Shown in pieces: positions 36,240 through 47,122 of a stretch of 64,000 nucleotides of DNA (position 1 is the first letter of the stretch; the number at the start of each line of letters is the position of its first letter). A program made the translations under genes and the position numbers. The notes beneath the pieces are model-generated. The model searched no databases. It was not told the DNA's origin and worked only from the letters and a program-made list of their open reading frames with translations. This DNA comes from Platycnemis pennipes (lineage: Eukaryota > Arthropoda > Insecta > Odonata > Platycnemididae), in NCBI GenBank assembly GCA_933228895.1, contig OW121856.1, positions 103,887,027-103,951,026 on the forward strand, given 5' to 3'.

Positions 36240-39200
36240 GACAACAATTTTCATGCATAAATATACTGAATTGCAACTTCCGAACGATTTTTCGTTTGGC
36301 ACTACACACCAAAGTAGCAATACAATGCTAATAAAGTTAATAATACAGTACCAAGCAAAATATACACTCGCGAAATGATTTCCGATTAAAATTGAAAAAA
36401 ACTGAGATAAACGGAAAAAATATCCAAAGTATCCGTTTTGCTAATTACATTGTATTTTTAGCACATATACTTAATATTATGTGAGTAAAAATCTTCACAT
36501 ATGAACTCAAAATTAATGTTGACGAAACCAAAGTAATAGTAGTTGAGAAAATTAACATTAATATCACAGCTTTTGGAATCACAGCAGTGATGGAATTCTC
36601 TTCTTGTCAAGCAGCTACTGAAATTCGTAAAAGATATAAAAGAAACTAATACCCTGTAAATATAAAGTTTTCCAACAAATATAATCTCATGAACAAACGA
36701 ATTTCCATTGCTAAACAAGCACCTTTCCACGGACGCAAAGAAAAGGCCAGTGACGGCATTAATATTCTTACTTATTTTGTAAGATATTGATGCCAGGGCA
36801 ACATTGAAAAGATACAATTATAGCAGCTGAAATTTGGATGAGTAGAAGGAACTCCAGAACTAGGAATGCTGAACGGAAAACTAACTAAGAAATGCAGATG
36901 AAGAAAGAAAAAAAGAGCCATTTTGTATGCTGTTCAAAGGAGGAAGACATGGCATTTTGACTCTTAGTGTCAAACACAGTAAACTGCTAAAACTTACTTG
37001 AAGAAAAAGTCCCCAGATAAGATGATGCGGGACAGACCCAGAGAATCTAAGACACTGAACATTTTCAAGATGATGAATTTCAAAACTTTACGCGAATGCG
37101 AGGAACCAGAAAGGGATATATACAGCATTGGTTGGGAAGGCAGTGGCAAGGCCATGACTCTAGAAGAAGAAAAAGATCCTCTGAGGTACGTGACTAAGAA
37201 ATTTCCATACTTTAATTGAAATTGATTATACCTTGCAAGCTTGAGATAATATCCTGCTACAATTTTTATATGGAATTGGGAACGAGAATAAATAATGTTT
37301 AACTGATTTTGAAATCTTTCTCGGTGGAAGGATGGTGAACGTGAAGGTCAGAAAAAGAAGGCGAACGTGGATTTCTCTTGATAAGATACTGGAGAAGAAA
37401 AGAAAATTGTTTGAGGGAATTAGTTGAAGGAAACGTAGCTGGATGGAAAGAATAATTAAAGGCGATAAGACTATATAGGTGGTTATCGTATACTTGTAAG
37501 AATTTAGAGATTTAAAATAGATTAAGTTATTTTTGAAGAGGTTTGGAATATGGTAGGGAAGGGGAAAAATTGTTGTCATAAATTTGCAGAATACATGCTG
37601 AGTAGCTTGATGGAAAAACACTAAAAATACCAAGGAATATTGAACAAATTAACAAAGGACGAGGAATAAAAAGAAAAAGCATCACGGATAGTATGAAAGG
37701 AAGAATGGAATATGCCAACTTTTACAAATAAATGGCAAAGGAATGGTGCTGATAGATGAATGGAATTCAATCGATAGTGGAGAAACTCCACCAAAACCTA
37801 CCGCTCGTGGTAGAGCGGAAGCATTCTATCAATTTCCATTTTATATGGAATACAAAGAGAAATAATACAGGAGTAATCTTATATGAATTTAGAAATAGCA
37901 GAGGGAACTTACCATTTAAGAGAAGTTGAGCAAGGAGGTGGAGCATTATGGATGCTCCATCAAAACCTACTTTAACTGGCATAATAGTAAGAAATAATGG
38001 GTATCAGCAAAATTATCTCTCAGCGATATGTTTGCCAAAGAAGGTTAGCATAACGTGCTTACAAAATCTTCATAAAGCTGAAAAATAAATTAATTCAGTT
38101 TTTTTCCTATTCAAGACACTATTCAGGTTTTTATTGCTTCCTTTTATTTAGTATTTAAAACGGATGCGTAAATACACAAATTTATAAGCTTCCATTGTCC
38201 AATGCATGTAATTATTGGAAAAAGAGGTTCCTAGCTGGTGAGAATGCAAGATTATTACCATCTGATGGCATCGCCTCAGTGACAAAGGACGAGTTAGCCT
38301 CGGAACCTCGGAAATTTCGGCAGCCGCCCATAAATAAAATATTCCTGAGCAGTCGTAAATTTCGACGAAGAGGTGTGCTCAGGGGATGTGAGTGAGTGAG
38401 GCGGGGAGCATAAAATTAGTGACCCCCCTCGCGCAAGAGACCTCGTCGCCTTCAGCCATTTTAATTTGTGGAGCACCTTAAATTGATGATAAGAAGGCAG
38501 TGAAAATGAATCGCTCTTAAAATTAATTCGTGGCCTAGATTTACCGCAAGATACTCTCTCGAGGGAGGGAGTACGAATTTTTAATGCAGTTGTGGGGGAA
38601 ATATAAAATAGTTGGAAATGCCAGCGGCAAGAGCTATCCGCGCTTCCGCTCCGTGAATAGTGATTGCGGTGATTTATTGCCGCACTCGAGTTAGCCGCAG
38701 TTCTTCCTCTCTTAAGTTCACATTTCATGCCAGCCAATCGGAAAAAAAAACATTTTTTTTAACTTACCGTTGTTGACACAATTTTCTGATAAAATACTTT
38801 ATAAAACTGGCATATTAATTAGTTATTTCACATTCATCATGTTATTCATATTTTCAAGGCTTAATTTTATTTAGCAACTAAAACTGCCTGTGGTGTTTTT
38901 CAACACTGTACTCCGCAAAGCCTCTGATTTAAGGATTGAATTTAGGCATTTTTTGATTGAATTAATAATAATAGAAATTGCAGGCAAATTCCCTTGCTGG
39001 AATGTTGCCATTTTATCAGTAACATAAAAACTTTGTTCTATTCCACAAATGAAATTAGATACTGCTCGATCGGTCTTGACACTAACAGCTCTTGTAAATG
39101 ACTTGGAAAAGTCAAAACCTGTTGATTATATTTTGTGGAATGGGACAAAGTTTTTATTTTATTTATAACTTCCTTTAACATCAATATTTTTGTTTTTGAA

Positions 39201-40735
39201 ATGAGAGTCCAAACGATTGATTCTTCAGTGACATAAAGAGTCCGCATCTCAAGCTTTAATGTATTAACCTGTCATTAATGTATTAACCTGTATTAACCTG
39301 TCATGCTCGTTGACGAGTTTACTGAGTTTTGTGAAAAGGAGTCAAAAGGAAATTAAAAGCATTTTTAACCATCCTCCTTTTTATGGAATATCATAACTCC
39401 CAAGTTTAGGCCTTTAATCATCGCAATAAAACAAGCCAACTGCCGCAAGAGCGCTTTGCTTTCCTTCGAAAACATTTATATTGCCTTTATTAATTCGCTC
39501 TATTAAAATGCAATTAGCTCTCTAAGTGCCCAAGCTTTAAAGGTTCAGCAAACTCGAGCCTTTCCAAATGTTTAGCCTATTTTTGTATTTTTTTAAAGCG
39601 AGAGAAGCCTTCCATATTTTTCCACCCTTAAAGCCACTCGTCCCGATCCGCCCCCTAACTGCCTCGCACACAAACGCACAGGCGGAGGCCATAGCCCTCT
39701 TTAAACTCTTGTGAAGCCATTTCAGAGTCTTCACCGGACATCAAAAAGTTTGCTTCAAAAGCGTCTCAAGGGAAAGGGGAGGGGGTGAAGGGGTGGAAGG
39801 GGTGGAAGGGGTTTACAGTGGGCGGTGGTTGGCAAGAAGGGGGGGGGGGGGCGAAAAAAAGATGAGTAACCATTAGCGCAAATTAGGGAAAGGAGCGCAA
39901 GTAAAAGGAACCCATTTTCCCTCCCTCCCCTCACCCGTCCCATCTGACTGCCTTCAATAATTGAGGGATGCGTACTCCTTCCACCACTTTCCCCTTGACT
40001 CTTTATCCTGCCGCTCCCTTTACCCTTCCCACCGCCTCTCTTACTCGCCTCCTGAAGCAGTCTCTCGACCCTGGCTTGCCGTACCCCAGGCGACTCCCCC
40101 CTTAACCCTTTTTTCCGTATGCTAACGCCCCCTAAAACCATCCTCCCACATCTCTCTCCCGTCGTTTGCCATAAACCCTCACGCACGCGTCTCTACCCTT
40201 CTATGCGCCAAACTCCCACCAGCGTCTTATGCGTCTTATTCCAACACTGAACTCGTATGTCCCGCCGTCCCCTTAAACTCGCTTTCCTCAGCACGTAACT
40301 GGCTTTTTAGGTCTTTAATGCAAAGGGAAGAATACCCCCAAGAGTCGTAACAATGATGGGATAAGTTACTGCCGATAAAAAGCACGATCGTTTGAAAGTA
40401 ATTGAGTTGTGCGTGACAAGCGCTTGGAGTTAGCTGGAGAGCTGTTCAGACTTCCTCTCACTTGCAAGCAGGCTGTGACAAATTATTCGTCCTTACATTC
40501 TGAAACATACTACTGCAGAAATACATAATTAGAAATTATACATTTATTTTCCCTCTATAAACATTTCGAGACAATATTTCATTCTGCTGAGGGATAAAAA
40601 TCTTTAAGAATACAGAATACTCTGTAGCTAATATTTAAATGCAATCATGTTTGCTTTTTATGAAATGATCTGGAAAACTTTATTTAGTTCTTGATGTAAT
40701 GTCATAATCTAATGAACATATTTCTTCCTCAATTT
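36240..40735. other. Anonymous DNA with G-rich minisatellite
   Basis: No gene was recognised. A short GGGGTGGAA tandem lies at 39778-39812, followed by a 13-G run at 39839-39851. The word TTAACCTG recurs three times at 39260-39300. The 119-codon minus-strand frame at 36.46-36.82 kb has no recognisable motif. Confidence 0.4.
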
Positions 40736-40737
40736 AC

Positions 40738-40761
40738 ATCCCTGATGAAAATGAAGTGTAT
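40738..40761 (+). repeat. Left terminal inverted repeat
   Basis: 24-bp arm, identical to the reverse complement of 43371-43394. Confidence 0.85.
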
Positions 40762-40904
40762 AGGAAGTGTGCACGAAGTGTTTATCACAGCATAGGACTT
40801 TAGCATGTACTTCGGGGTGTATGGGAAGTGCAAAAGTAAACGCCTGAGAGAACACGAAGTGTACGCGGGGGGGTGTACGCGAAATGTATGCCAAGTGTAT
40901 GCGA

Positions 40905-41172
40905 AGGGGAGTGTATGCGGAGTGTTTGCACGAGGAACGGGGTGTATGGGAAGGGGTGTATGGCGAATTTTTGCTAGGGGAACGGGGTGTATGCGAAGGG
41001 ATGTATTCCGAGTGTTTACTAGGGGAACGGGGTGTATGGGAAGGGGTGTATGGCGAGTGTCTTCTAGGGGACTGGGGTGTATGGGAAGGGGTGTATTCCG
41101 AGTGTTTGCTAGGTGAATGGGGTGTATGCGAAGGGGTGTATTCCGAGTGTTTGCTAGGGGAACGGAGTGTAT
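40905..41172. repeat. 45-bp minisatellite, about six units
   Basis: The word CTAGGGG and its variants recur at 40974, 41019, 41064, 41109 and 41154, with a diverged unit 45 bases earlier. Each unit carries GGTGTATGSGAAGGG and TGTATTCCGAGTGT-type words. Because 45 is a multiple of three, several frames stay open on both strands. The minus frame gives 15-residue SPSKHSEYTPSHTPR-like repeats, which I do not take as coding. Confidence 0.9.
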
Positions 41173-41294
41173 GTATTACAATATAGTTTTTTTCCAAAAA
41201 ATATGCATTTAAGGTAATCTCTGCATTAGATGTATTTCTCATAATGCAAATAAACCATAAAAGTACAAAACATTTTCAGGAAAAAAAGAAAGAT

Positions 41295-41369
41295 TCACTG
41301 TAGATAGCACTCTAGAGTGCTATCTACAGTTACATCTCCAGAAATGTTTCCTCTTGTGGGCTCAACAAT
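41295..41369 (-). CDS. Predicted exon 3 of the element-encoded gene
   Basis: A strong acceptor (CTCCCTTTGTTTCAG) precedes ATTGTTGAGCCC. The exon stays open for 24 codons and ends at TGA (41297-41295). It joins in phase to exon 2 when the GTAATG donor is used. Its last 33 bases lie inside a perfect 34-base palindrome (41297-41330). No AATAAA was found downstream within the element. Confidence 0.45.
   Translation of the reverse strand: MVEPTRGNISGDVTVDSTLECYLQ
41297..41330. repeat. Perfect 34-nt palindrome
   Basis: ACTGTAGATAGCACTCT is followed directly by its exact reverse complement. It coincides with the end of predicted exon 3, and the stop codon overlaps its edge. As RNA it would form a tight hairpin. 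Confidence 0.95.
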
Positions 41370-41468
41370 CTGAAACAAAGGGAGATGCACATCAGTTAGG
41401 AAGAAGATCAAAGTTTAACTGGAACATCACCACTTACATCACATAATTATTCACTTACATTGCATTAC

Positions 41469-41539
41469 ATGTTTTTTCTGTTGCGCTTTTGATCCGGCTA
41501 CTTCTTCTATGTTGTGTACTCCACACTTCAAGAGCCAGG
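41469..41539 (-). CDS. Predicted exon 2 of the element-encoded gene
   Basis: Acceptor TTCTTTTCTGAAG precedes CCTGGCTCTTG. The reading frame continues in phase from exon 1 as AWLLKCGVHNIEEVAG, then SKAQQKKH, without stops. Two donors are possible: CAT/GTAATG at 41468, which keeps the frame into exon 3, and the stronger-looking GTAAGT at 41458, which would bring a stop at once. The intron to exon 1 is 131 bp and to exon 3 is 99 bp, typical of small insect introns. Confidence 0.45.
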
Positions 41540-41670
41540 CTTCAGAAAAGAACACAGATTATTTTTTCATTAAAACACAGCATTGAATTTTTTTAGATTT
41601 ATACCGGCTTTCTTCCCTTAAATAAGTACCAACGTTTTAGTAGTTAAGAGGATTTACAGCAACATTTTAC

Positions 41671-41923
41671 CTGCAATGGAACCGATGAGAGCGTAGCTGG
41701 AGTGCTTCTTGCCATCGTCCCAATACTTGGCAGTTCCTTTCACTCGGTACCACTTCTTACGCTCGAAGTCATTAAGATGCTCCGGCTTGAAGCGTCTTAT
41801 GTCACGAACAGGGACGTTTTCCGTTTCGTTTGAACCTGCCCACTTAATTTTCGCAAACCATTTGTCGGTATGTACCACATCCTTGCTGGGCTCGTTTATT
41901 TGTGCAACGTTCTGGCTGGACAT
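41671..41923 (-). CDS. Predicted exon 1: small tudor/chromo-like domain protein of the TIR element
   Basis: The ATG at 41923 (context AACATGT, in-frame stop upstream) opens a frame of 84 codons plus one base, ending at a canonical donor GCAG/GTAAAA. The translation begins MSSQNVAQINEPSKD. From about residue 20 it has KWFAKIKWAGSNETENVPV, RDIRRFKPEHLNDFERKKWY and a DDGKKHSSYALIGSIA end. The order (K-W core strand, VPVxxIxxFKP, DF, YxVK, DGKxxxAxIG) resembles the small module next to BEN domains in many insect proteins. That module is thought to bind chromatin. This comparison is from memory, so the family call is an inference. With exons 2 and 3 the product would be about 132 residues, with no BEN domain and no transposase motif. 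Composition and splice signals set it apart from the repeats around it. Confidence 0.6.
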
Positions 41924-41929
41924 GTTCAC

Positions 41930-42338
41930 TTTAAATTATTAACAATAATTCGCAGGGAGTTGAGGGCACGCGTATCCAAAAACTCATGTGCTTCGAAAGC
42001 GAGCGTATAGATGAGTGCGGTGCGTCGGCCGTGCCATCTGATATCCAGGCGCAAATCGACAATTTCTGACTAGCAGCTTTGTAACATCTTACACAACAAT
42101 GTAGTGGAGTCGACTGTTGGAAGGAACCAATACCTCGTACATACATACTGCATTGGTTGACCATGGAGGTAATGTAGCAAGGCAGTCAGGCGACAGAATA
42201 GGGGTTGTAGGACATTGTAGGGGCATTGTTGTAGGGGTGAGATTAGAGGATGTACGAAAGTAACGAGCGAATGCTCCACCGCCACTACTAAATTTCATTC
42301 GGGAACGATACAATGTTACAGGACGGACAAGAATGAGG
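41930..42338. other. Spacer between predicted gene start and 81-bp repeats
   Basis: This would hold the promoter and 5' leader of the minus-strand gene. No TATA box or binding site is convincing. A short stretch at 42180-42240 repeats TTGTAGGGGCATTG-type words. Confidence 0.35.
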
Positions 42339-43148
42339 GAAGTGTCCATGAAGGATGCGAGACACCTTCCCGTACATTCCCTTGATCTGGACGAAGGGGG
42401 CAGGAAGTGTACGCGAAGGGAAGTGTCCACGAAGGATACGAGACACCTTCCCGTACATTCACTTGATCTGGACGAAGGGGGCAGGAAGTGTACGCGAAGG
42501 GATGTGTCCACGAAGGATGCGAGACACCTTCCCGTACATTCCCTTGATCTGGACGGAGGGGGCAGGAAGTGTACGCGAAGGGAAGTGTCCACGAAGGATG
42601 CGAGACACCTTCCCGTACATTCCCTTGATCTGGATGAAGGGGGCAGGAAGTGTACGCGAAGGGAAGTGTCCACGAAGGATACAAGACACCTTCCCGTACA
42701 TTCCCTTGTTCTGGACGAAGGGGGCAGGAAGTGTACGCGAAGGGAAGTGTCCACGAAGGATGCGAGACACCTTCCCGTACATTCCCTTGATCTGGACGAA
42801 GGGGGCAGGAAGTGTACGCGAAGGGAAGTGTCCACGAAGGATACAAGACACCTTCCCGTACATTCCCTTGATCTGGACGAAGGGGGCAGGAAGTGTACGC
42901 GAAGGGAAGTGTCCACGAAGGATGCGAGACACCTTCCCGTACATTCCCTTGATCTGGACGAAGGGGGCAGGAAGTGTACGCGAAGGGAAGTGTCCAAAAA
43001 GGATACAAGACACCTTCCCGTACATTCCCTTGATCTGGACGAAGGGGGCAGGAAGTGTACGCGAAGGGAAGTGTCCACGAAGGATATGAGACACCTTCCC
43101 GTACATTCCCTTGTTCTGGACGAAGGGGGCAGGAAGTGTACGCGAAGG
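42339..43148. repeat. 81-bp minisatellite, ten units, partly higher-order
   Basis: Ten units of 81 bp start at GAAGTGTCC (42339, 42420, 42501 and so on). Each contains CACCTTCCCGTACATTCC, TTGATCTGGACGAAGG and GTGTACGCGAAGGGAAGTGT. Units differ at a GATGCGAG or GATACAAG site, and units 4-9 alternate between the two types, suggesting a 162-bp amplification unit. Because 81 is 27 codons, five of six frames are open throughout. The long open frames of 215 to 402 codons are therefore a by-product, not evidence for proteins. Confidence 0.97.
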
Positions 43149-43370
43149 GAAATGTATTGGAAGCTGTGGAGTAACACTTCAATAGCACTTCCTCCTTCAC
43201 AAGGAAGTGTTCATGAAGTGTATCCCGAGACGAAGTGTATTGGAAGGTGCACTACAACCTCCGCATACACTCTCAGGCGTACACTCCCTCGCAACGGGGT
43301 GTACGGCGGGAGGTTGTGCACTCCCCATACACTCGCTTTACATTTCGCGTACACTCCCTTAACCAGAACA

Positions 43371-43394
43371 ATACACTTCATTTTCATCAGGGAT
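43371..43394 (-). repeat. Right terminal inverted repeat
   Basis: 24-bp arm, exact reverse complement of 40738-40761. Confidence 0.85.
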
Positions 43395-43580
43395 ATCTTG
43401 AATTTATTCCATAATTCAACTTTAATGAAACTGAATTATACAGAAATGGACGGTTTTCTAGAGAATTACATTTGGAAAAATACAGTTTATGAACTGTTGA
43501 ATTATTATATGCACACAACAAATTCAAAGCTCGCGAGCTAGCCGCGAAAACTTTAACGGAGTTACCCGCTGAGATGCACG

Positions 43581-43670
43581 AATGCAAGATATTCCACAGA
43601 GAAAAAATCATTCGCCTTGACCGGTCCCGGTCAAGGCGAATGATTTTTTCTCTGTGAAATATCTTGTATT
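43581..43670. mobile_element. Long hairpin / MITE-like fold-back
   Basis: Arms 43581-43624 and 43627-43670 are reverse complements with two mismatches, separated by the two bases TC at the centre (GACCGG-TC-CCGGTC). At 44 bp per arm this is the longest near-perfect hairpin seen in the window. No target duplication is clear, and it lies about 190 bases outside the right end of the TIR element. Confidence 0.85.
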
Positions 43671-43790
43671 ATATGCACGTCAAATACTGAAATCCAATAA
43701 TTGCACACAAATAATGGCTTTCATTTTAAGCCAATAATTTTATTATTAATGAAAATACCCTTTTTATTTACAGAAAATATCTCCATTTCA

Positions 43791-43990
43791 AATGGATTGC
43801 TCATATTTACACCCTTGGCACAGTCTTAACTGCGGTGTAGAATCAAAGAGAGGAGAGATAACAGGTATTTCATGCATGTAATGCTGATATATGTTATCCA
43901 GTGATCCATGGAGAACACTTTGCACAAATAGGCAGTTTGAAGGCGGTATATGCATTTCTGAGAGTAATTTTGGAACTCCGGATTTTCTCA
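43791..43990 (-). CDS. Possible terminal exon of an unidentified gene
   Basis: On the minus strand an acceptor-like TTGGCCCCGCAG is followed by two bases and 66 open codons beginning RKSGVPKLLSEMHIPPSNCL. The frame runs through SVLHGSLDNIYQHYMHEIPV to a stop at 43788-43790. AATAAA signals follow at about 20 and 45 bases (43768-43763 and 43743-43738). There is no ATG at the front, as expected for a last exon. Amino-acid composition looks protein-like, with a CXXC near the end (LCQGCKY). I do not recognise the family, and no upstream exon was identified on this strand. Confidence 0.35.
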
Positions 43991-43999
43991 CTGCGGGGC

Positions 44000-46900
44000 C
44001 AATTTGATGTTCACCAAAAGAGTTGAATTTTTAAATTGTTATGCATTAATCTCTTGCATCTTGATCCATAATAATAGAAAATAACTAATTCTTAAAATTA
44101 TTCTTTATTATCCAGTGTAAACTTTCGTAGTAATTCACTACTCAACGTTAGTCTTAAAATGTTCAGTTAGTCGCATAGTTGAATTTTAACCAAAGGGAGG
44201 TTAAATTGAACTGAGTAGTGAGTATCTCTATTTCGACTGTGCATTGGAATTTGTAATACTTGAATGATCACAATTGTCAATTCAATGGCGATTTCCCTCT
44301 GCTTTCAAATCTCTCCTTGGTGCGGGAGTCTCATTGCATCTTTTGTGTTAAACAAGCACTCACGTTTTCTTATCTCCTCTAAAACCTTCTTGCTCCGTAA
44401 CTTAATATGGAACAGAAGATATCACCATCCTAGTCTATTGTATTTGCAAATCAATTTCCATTTTTTCTCATTTCCTGTCAATGTATAGTTGCTCATTCTA
44501 AACTCATCCTCCTTATTCCGCACGCATTCACAAGAATAAATCCTCGCATTTGTTCAGGGATGAATCTCGTCATAAGTAGCCTAATTACAGCAAAAATGTA
44601 TTGCAGCGATGCGGTATCCTGAATTTATCGTGATTTACCAGAAATGTATTTTTTTTTAACTACAGCAAACACTACACTAATTAATACCAAATAAAACCAT
44701 CGACAGGCCTAGACATATAATACCATGTTTGGGGCAAATCTTAATTCAGGACTATATCACAATTAACATTATTTAATTTAGCGTGTATACGCTAAATGTG
44801 CTCAAAAAGCATACAAAATGCAGCTACACAAATAAAACATTATCTTTGAGCCAGATCTGCTTTCAAGAGTTCAAGTTTGGTAGTGTGGGATTCAATATGT
44901 TAGTTTATATATTGATATCCACATGTAGTGATATTTCAATATCGTGGATGGCTAAAAATGTTTGCTGCACAAGTGAAAGAAATGAATGCAGTTACTATAC
45001 ACACCTTGCAATTTTATTATACCAATTTCATATATTAAATAAGCACATTATAATGTATAAATAGTCCTTAACCAATTTTTAGACCTTTCTCAGTTTCTAG
45101 GGAAGCAACTGCATGATTCCTTTACACTATGAACTAATTACGTTAAGCATTGGCAGTGAATTTATGAAGATTAAAATTATATTGCTATTAGTATTCCCAC
45201 TCTGTACTTGTTAATAACTTTTTGGAGAGAATTTTAGAAGGTGAGATGACCCCATGAGGAACACCAAGTGATAAAAAATGCAACACGAATTAAAAAGGGG
45301 GTTTAGGAAGGAAGAAGTACCAGGAATAACTAAGCCGATAAAAAAACAGAAAAACATGCTTCATTGCAGTTAAGCAATCTAAGGGTTTGTATACTGACCG
45401 GAATAAACTCACTCTCTAGAACAGTTGTGAACTAATCCCTCATGCATTATTTCCACCCTAACTCAGTTGACATCTAATTTGAATTGAACTCAAGCACACG
45501 TACTCTTTGGCCATATGTCTTGTTTATCCATTCCATCCGGGATACTAGTTCAGCAAATTGCCTTCCGTCGAACAGAAATTTAAATCTGAAAAGAAACGGG
45601 CAACTTTGTTGATTAGGATGCCTTTCGGGGAAAGGGCTTTAAAATTTTCATTGATTATTCATCTCCTGTATTTCGGTAATAAAGACGTCGTGTTAACTTC
45701 TCGGTTTTAAGATCAAGTTTTTGATTCAAGATCTGAAAGTTCGTTTCGCTTTTACTTAAATAAACACGCACAGAATACATAAGTTGTTATGTCGCGTGCC
45801 TTAAAACTCTCGCATAAGCTTCTGCAAGGCCTCTCCTGCTCGTGCGTTGCATAACTCTGACACCATCGAGGATGCTATTGACACAAAAAATTATAATGAA
45901 GGAGGGAAAACTTTAATGGTGGTGGATGACAGTGGTTGCTTCACATTCTTGAGGCTTCAGTGGAGGAGAGATCGTGGAATCACCGGTAGTTTAAAAGGGG
46001 ATAAATTGCTATGGAAACTGCAAGCTCGTATGTAAAACAAAAACAAACAGTCGTTGTCAACTTTCTCTGGAGATTGAGTACGCTTTGAAAAAAAATTCAT
46101 GTTATACTTAAGGGGTTTTTATACTTAAATGTTTGCTCCTGAATCCACCTTTAAGTTGTTAGAGTTTATGTTTACACCAACATAATAATATGTTATTATT
46201 GATTCTAATTAATTTTCAATTATTAAAAAATGGAGGGCCAACTAGATATAAAATGCGAAATGTCTTGCATAACAATTGAATTTTCTATTGATAAGCTGTC
46301 AGTTTACCAGGTATATTTTACATTAGTAATAATAATTACGTTTCCGATACCTTCTTTGATCGTGAATGTAAATTGTTCACCCTAATAAGTCGATGAATAA
46401 CAGATATTCTGGCCACCGTGCAATGCAATACATTTGAAATCATTTGCGATACATTAGAATGACATTTCTGATTCTAGAGGCTCTATATCTTAAGAAGCCG
46501 TATTTAATTAGTAGTCCCACAATTTGATCTTTAAAAAATGTCGTCTACTGCTATTGCAAATGTTAAATACGGTTAATAGTTAGCTGAGGTGACAAGCCTT
46601 CTACATATTCCAAGCTTAAGAAATTCTTTCTAGTATCCTTGTCATCTTGGCCATAAATATTTTGCCAATTTTCTCCTAACACTTTTCCTTAAATTCTTTT
46701 CCAAATCTTGTTGGATAAATTTGTTGGTGCTTATTTATCCATTGATTTTTAATTACTTTCCTACCTTATGATATTAACTGTAACAGCAAGATAACGATCG
46801 TTATATATGACTATTATTACATTGAAGTTTACTGCGAAGGAGCGATATAAACGCATTTTCCATAGGTAAAACGCTAGAAAACTGAGTCTTAACTGAAGGG

Positions 46901-47100
46901 TCCATTTTGAAATGCATACAACATTCAAAGTGTTTCTTGGCTAAATGTGTGCTGTCCAAAATTTTGGTGAAAACGTGTTTCTTAACTCTCAATTAAGCGT
47001 ACTAATAAAATTATTTCTTATGTTTGGGGGTTGCAGTTAGTTGGGATGCAGATAGCAAAAGATCTTTAAATATTATTATATACTTAAACAAAGTGGTTTG
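44000..47100. other. Anonymous AT-rich DNA
   Basis: No gene was recognised. Upstream exons of the possible exon at 43.8-44.0 kb would lie here on the minus strand, but none stands out. Confidence 0.4.
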
Positions 47101-47122
47101 AGGCGTGATGTGGTGGAATAGC

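Larger units (their letters stand above)
40738..43394. mobile_element. Putative novel TIR-bounded element carrying a spliced gene and two minisatellites
   Basis: The termini at 40738-40761 and 43371-43394 are 24-bp perfect inverted repeats starting ATCCCTGATGAAAATGAAGT. Just inside both ends, in matching inward orientation, is a second shared word, GTGTACGCGAAATGTA (near 40878 and 43340). The interior holds a 45-bp minisatellite, a minus-strand three-exon gene and an 81-bp minisatellite. Both minisatellites use the word TGTAYGCGAAGGG. No target-site duplication is evident, and no transposase was found. Paired inverted ends plus subterminal repeats fit a DNA transposon. A host locus with a local inverted duplication is the alternative. 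Confidence 0.55.

Noticed and set aside
36458..36817. 119-codon Cys- and Phe-rich frame, possible small protein
   Set aside because: Phe/Asn/Ile richness reflects AT content. No signal peptide or cysteine pattern convinces.
36998..37219. 73-codon frame as a LINE tail
   Set aside because: Lys/Glu-rich but lacks the WCYRR, EEVL and GH blocks seen in the real tails.
40709..41242. 177-codon proline/serine/threonine repeat protein on the minus strand
   Set aside because: Follows from the 45-bp period. The plus-strand frames are open as well.
42089..43177. 362-codon minus-strand repeat protein
   Set aside because: Same artefact as the plus-strand frame. It has no conserved ends, and the competing minus frames are equally open.
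42333..43541. 402-codon open frame through the 81-bp repeats
   Set aside because: The repeat length is a multiple of three, so five frames are open at once. The frame also runs out through the right terminal repeat into unrelated DNA.
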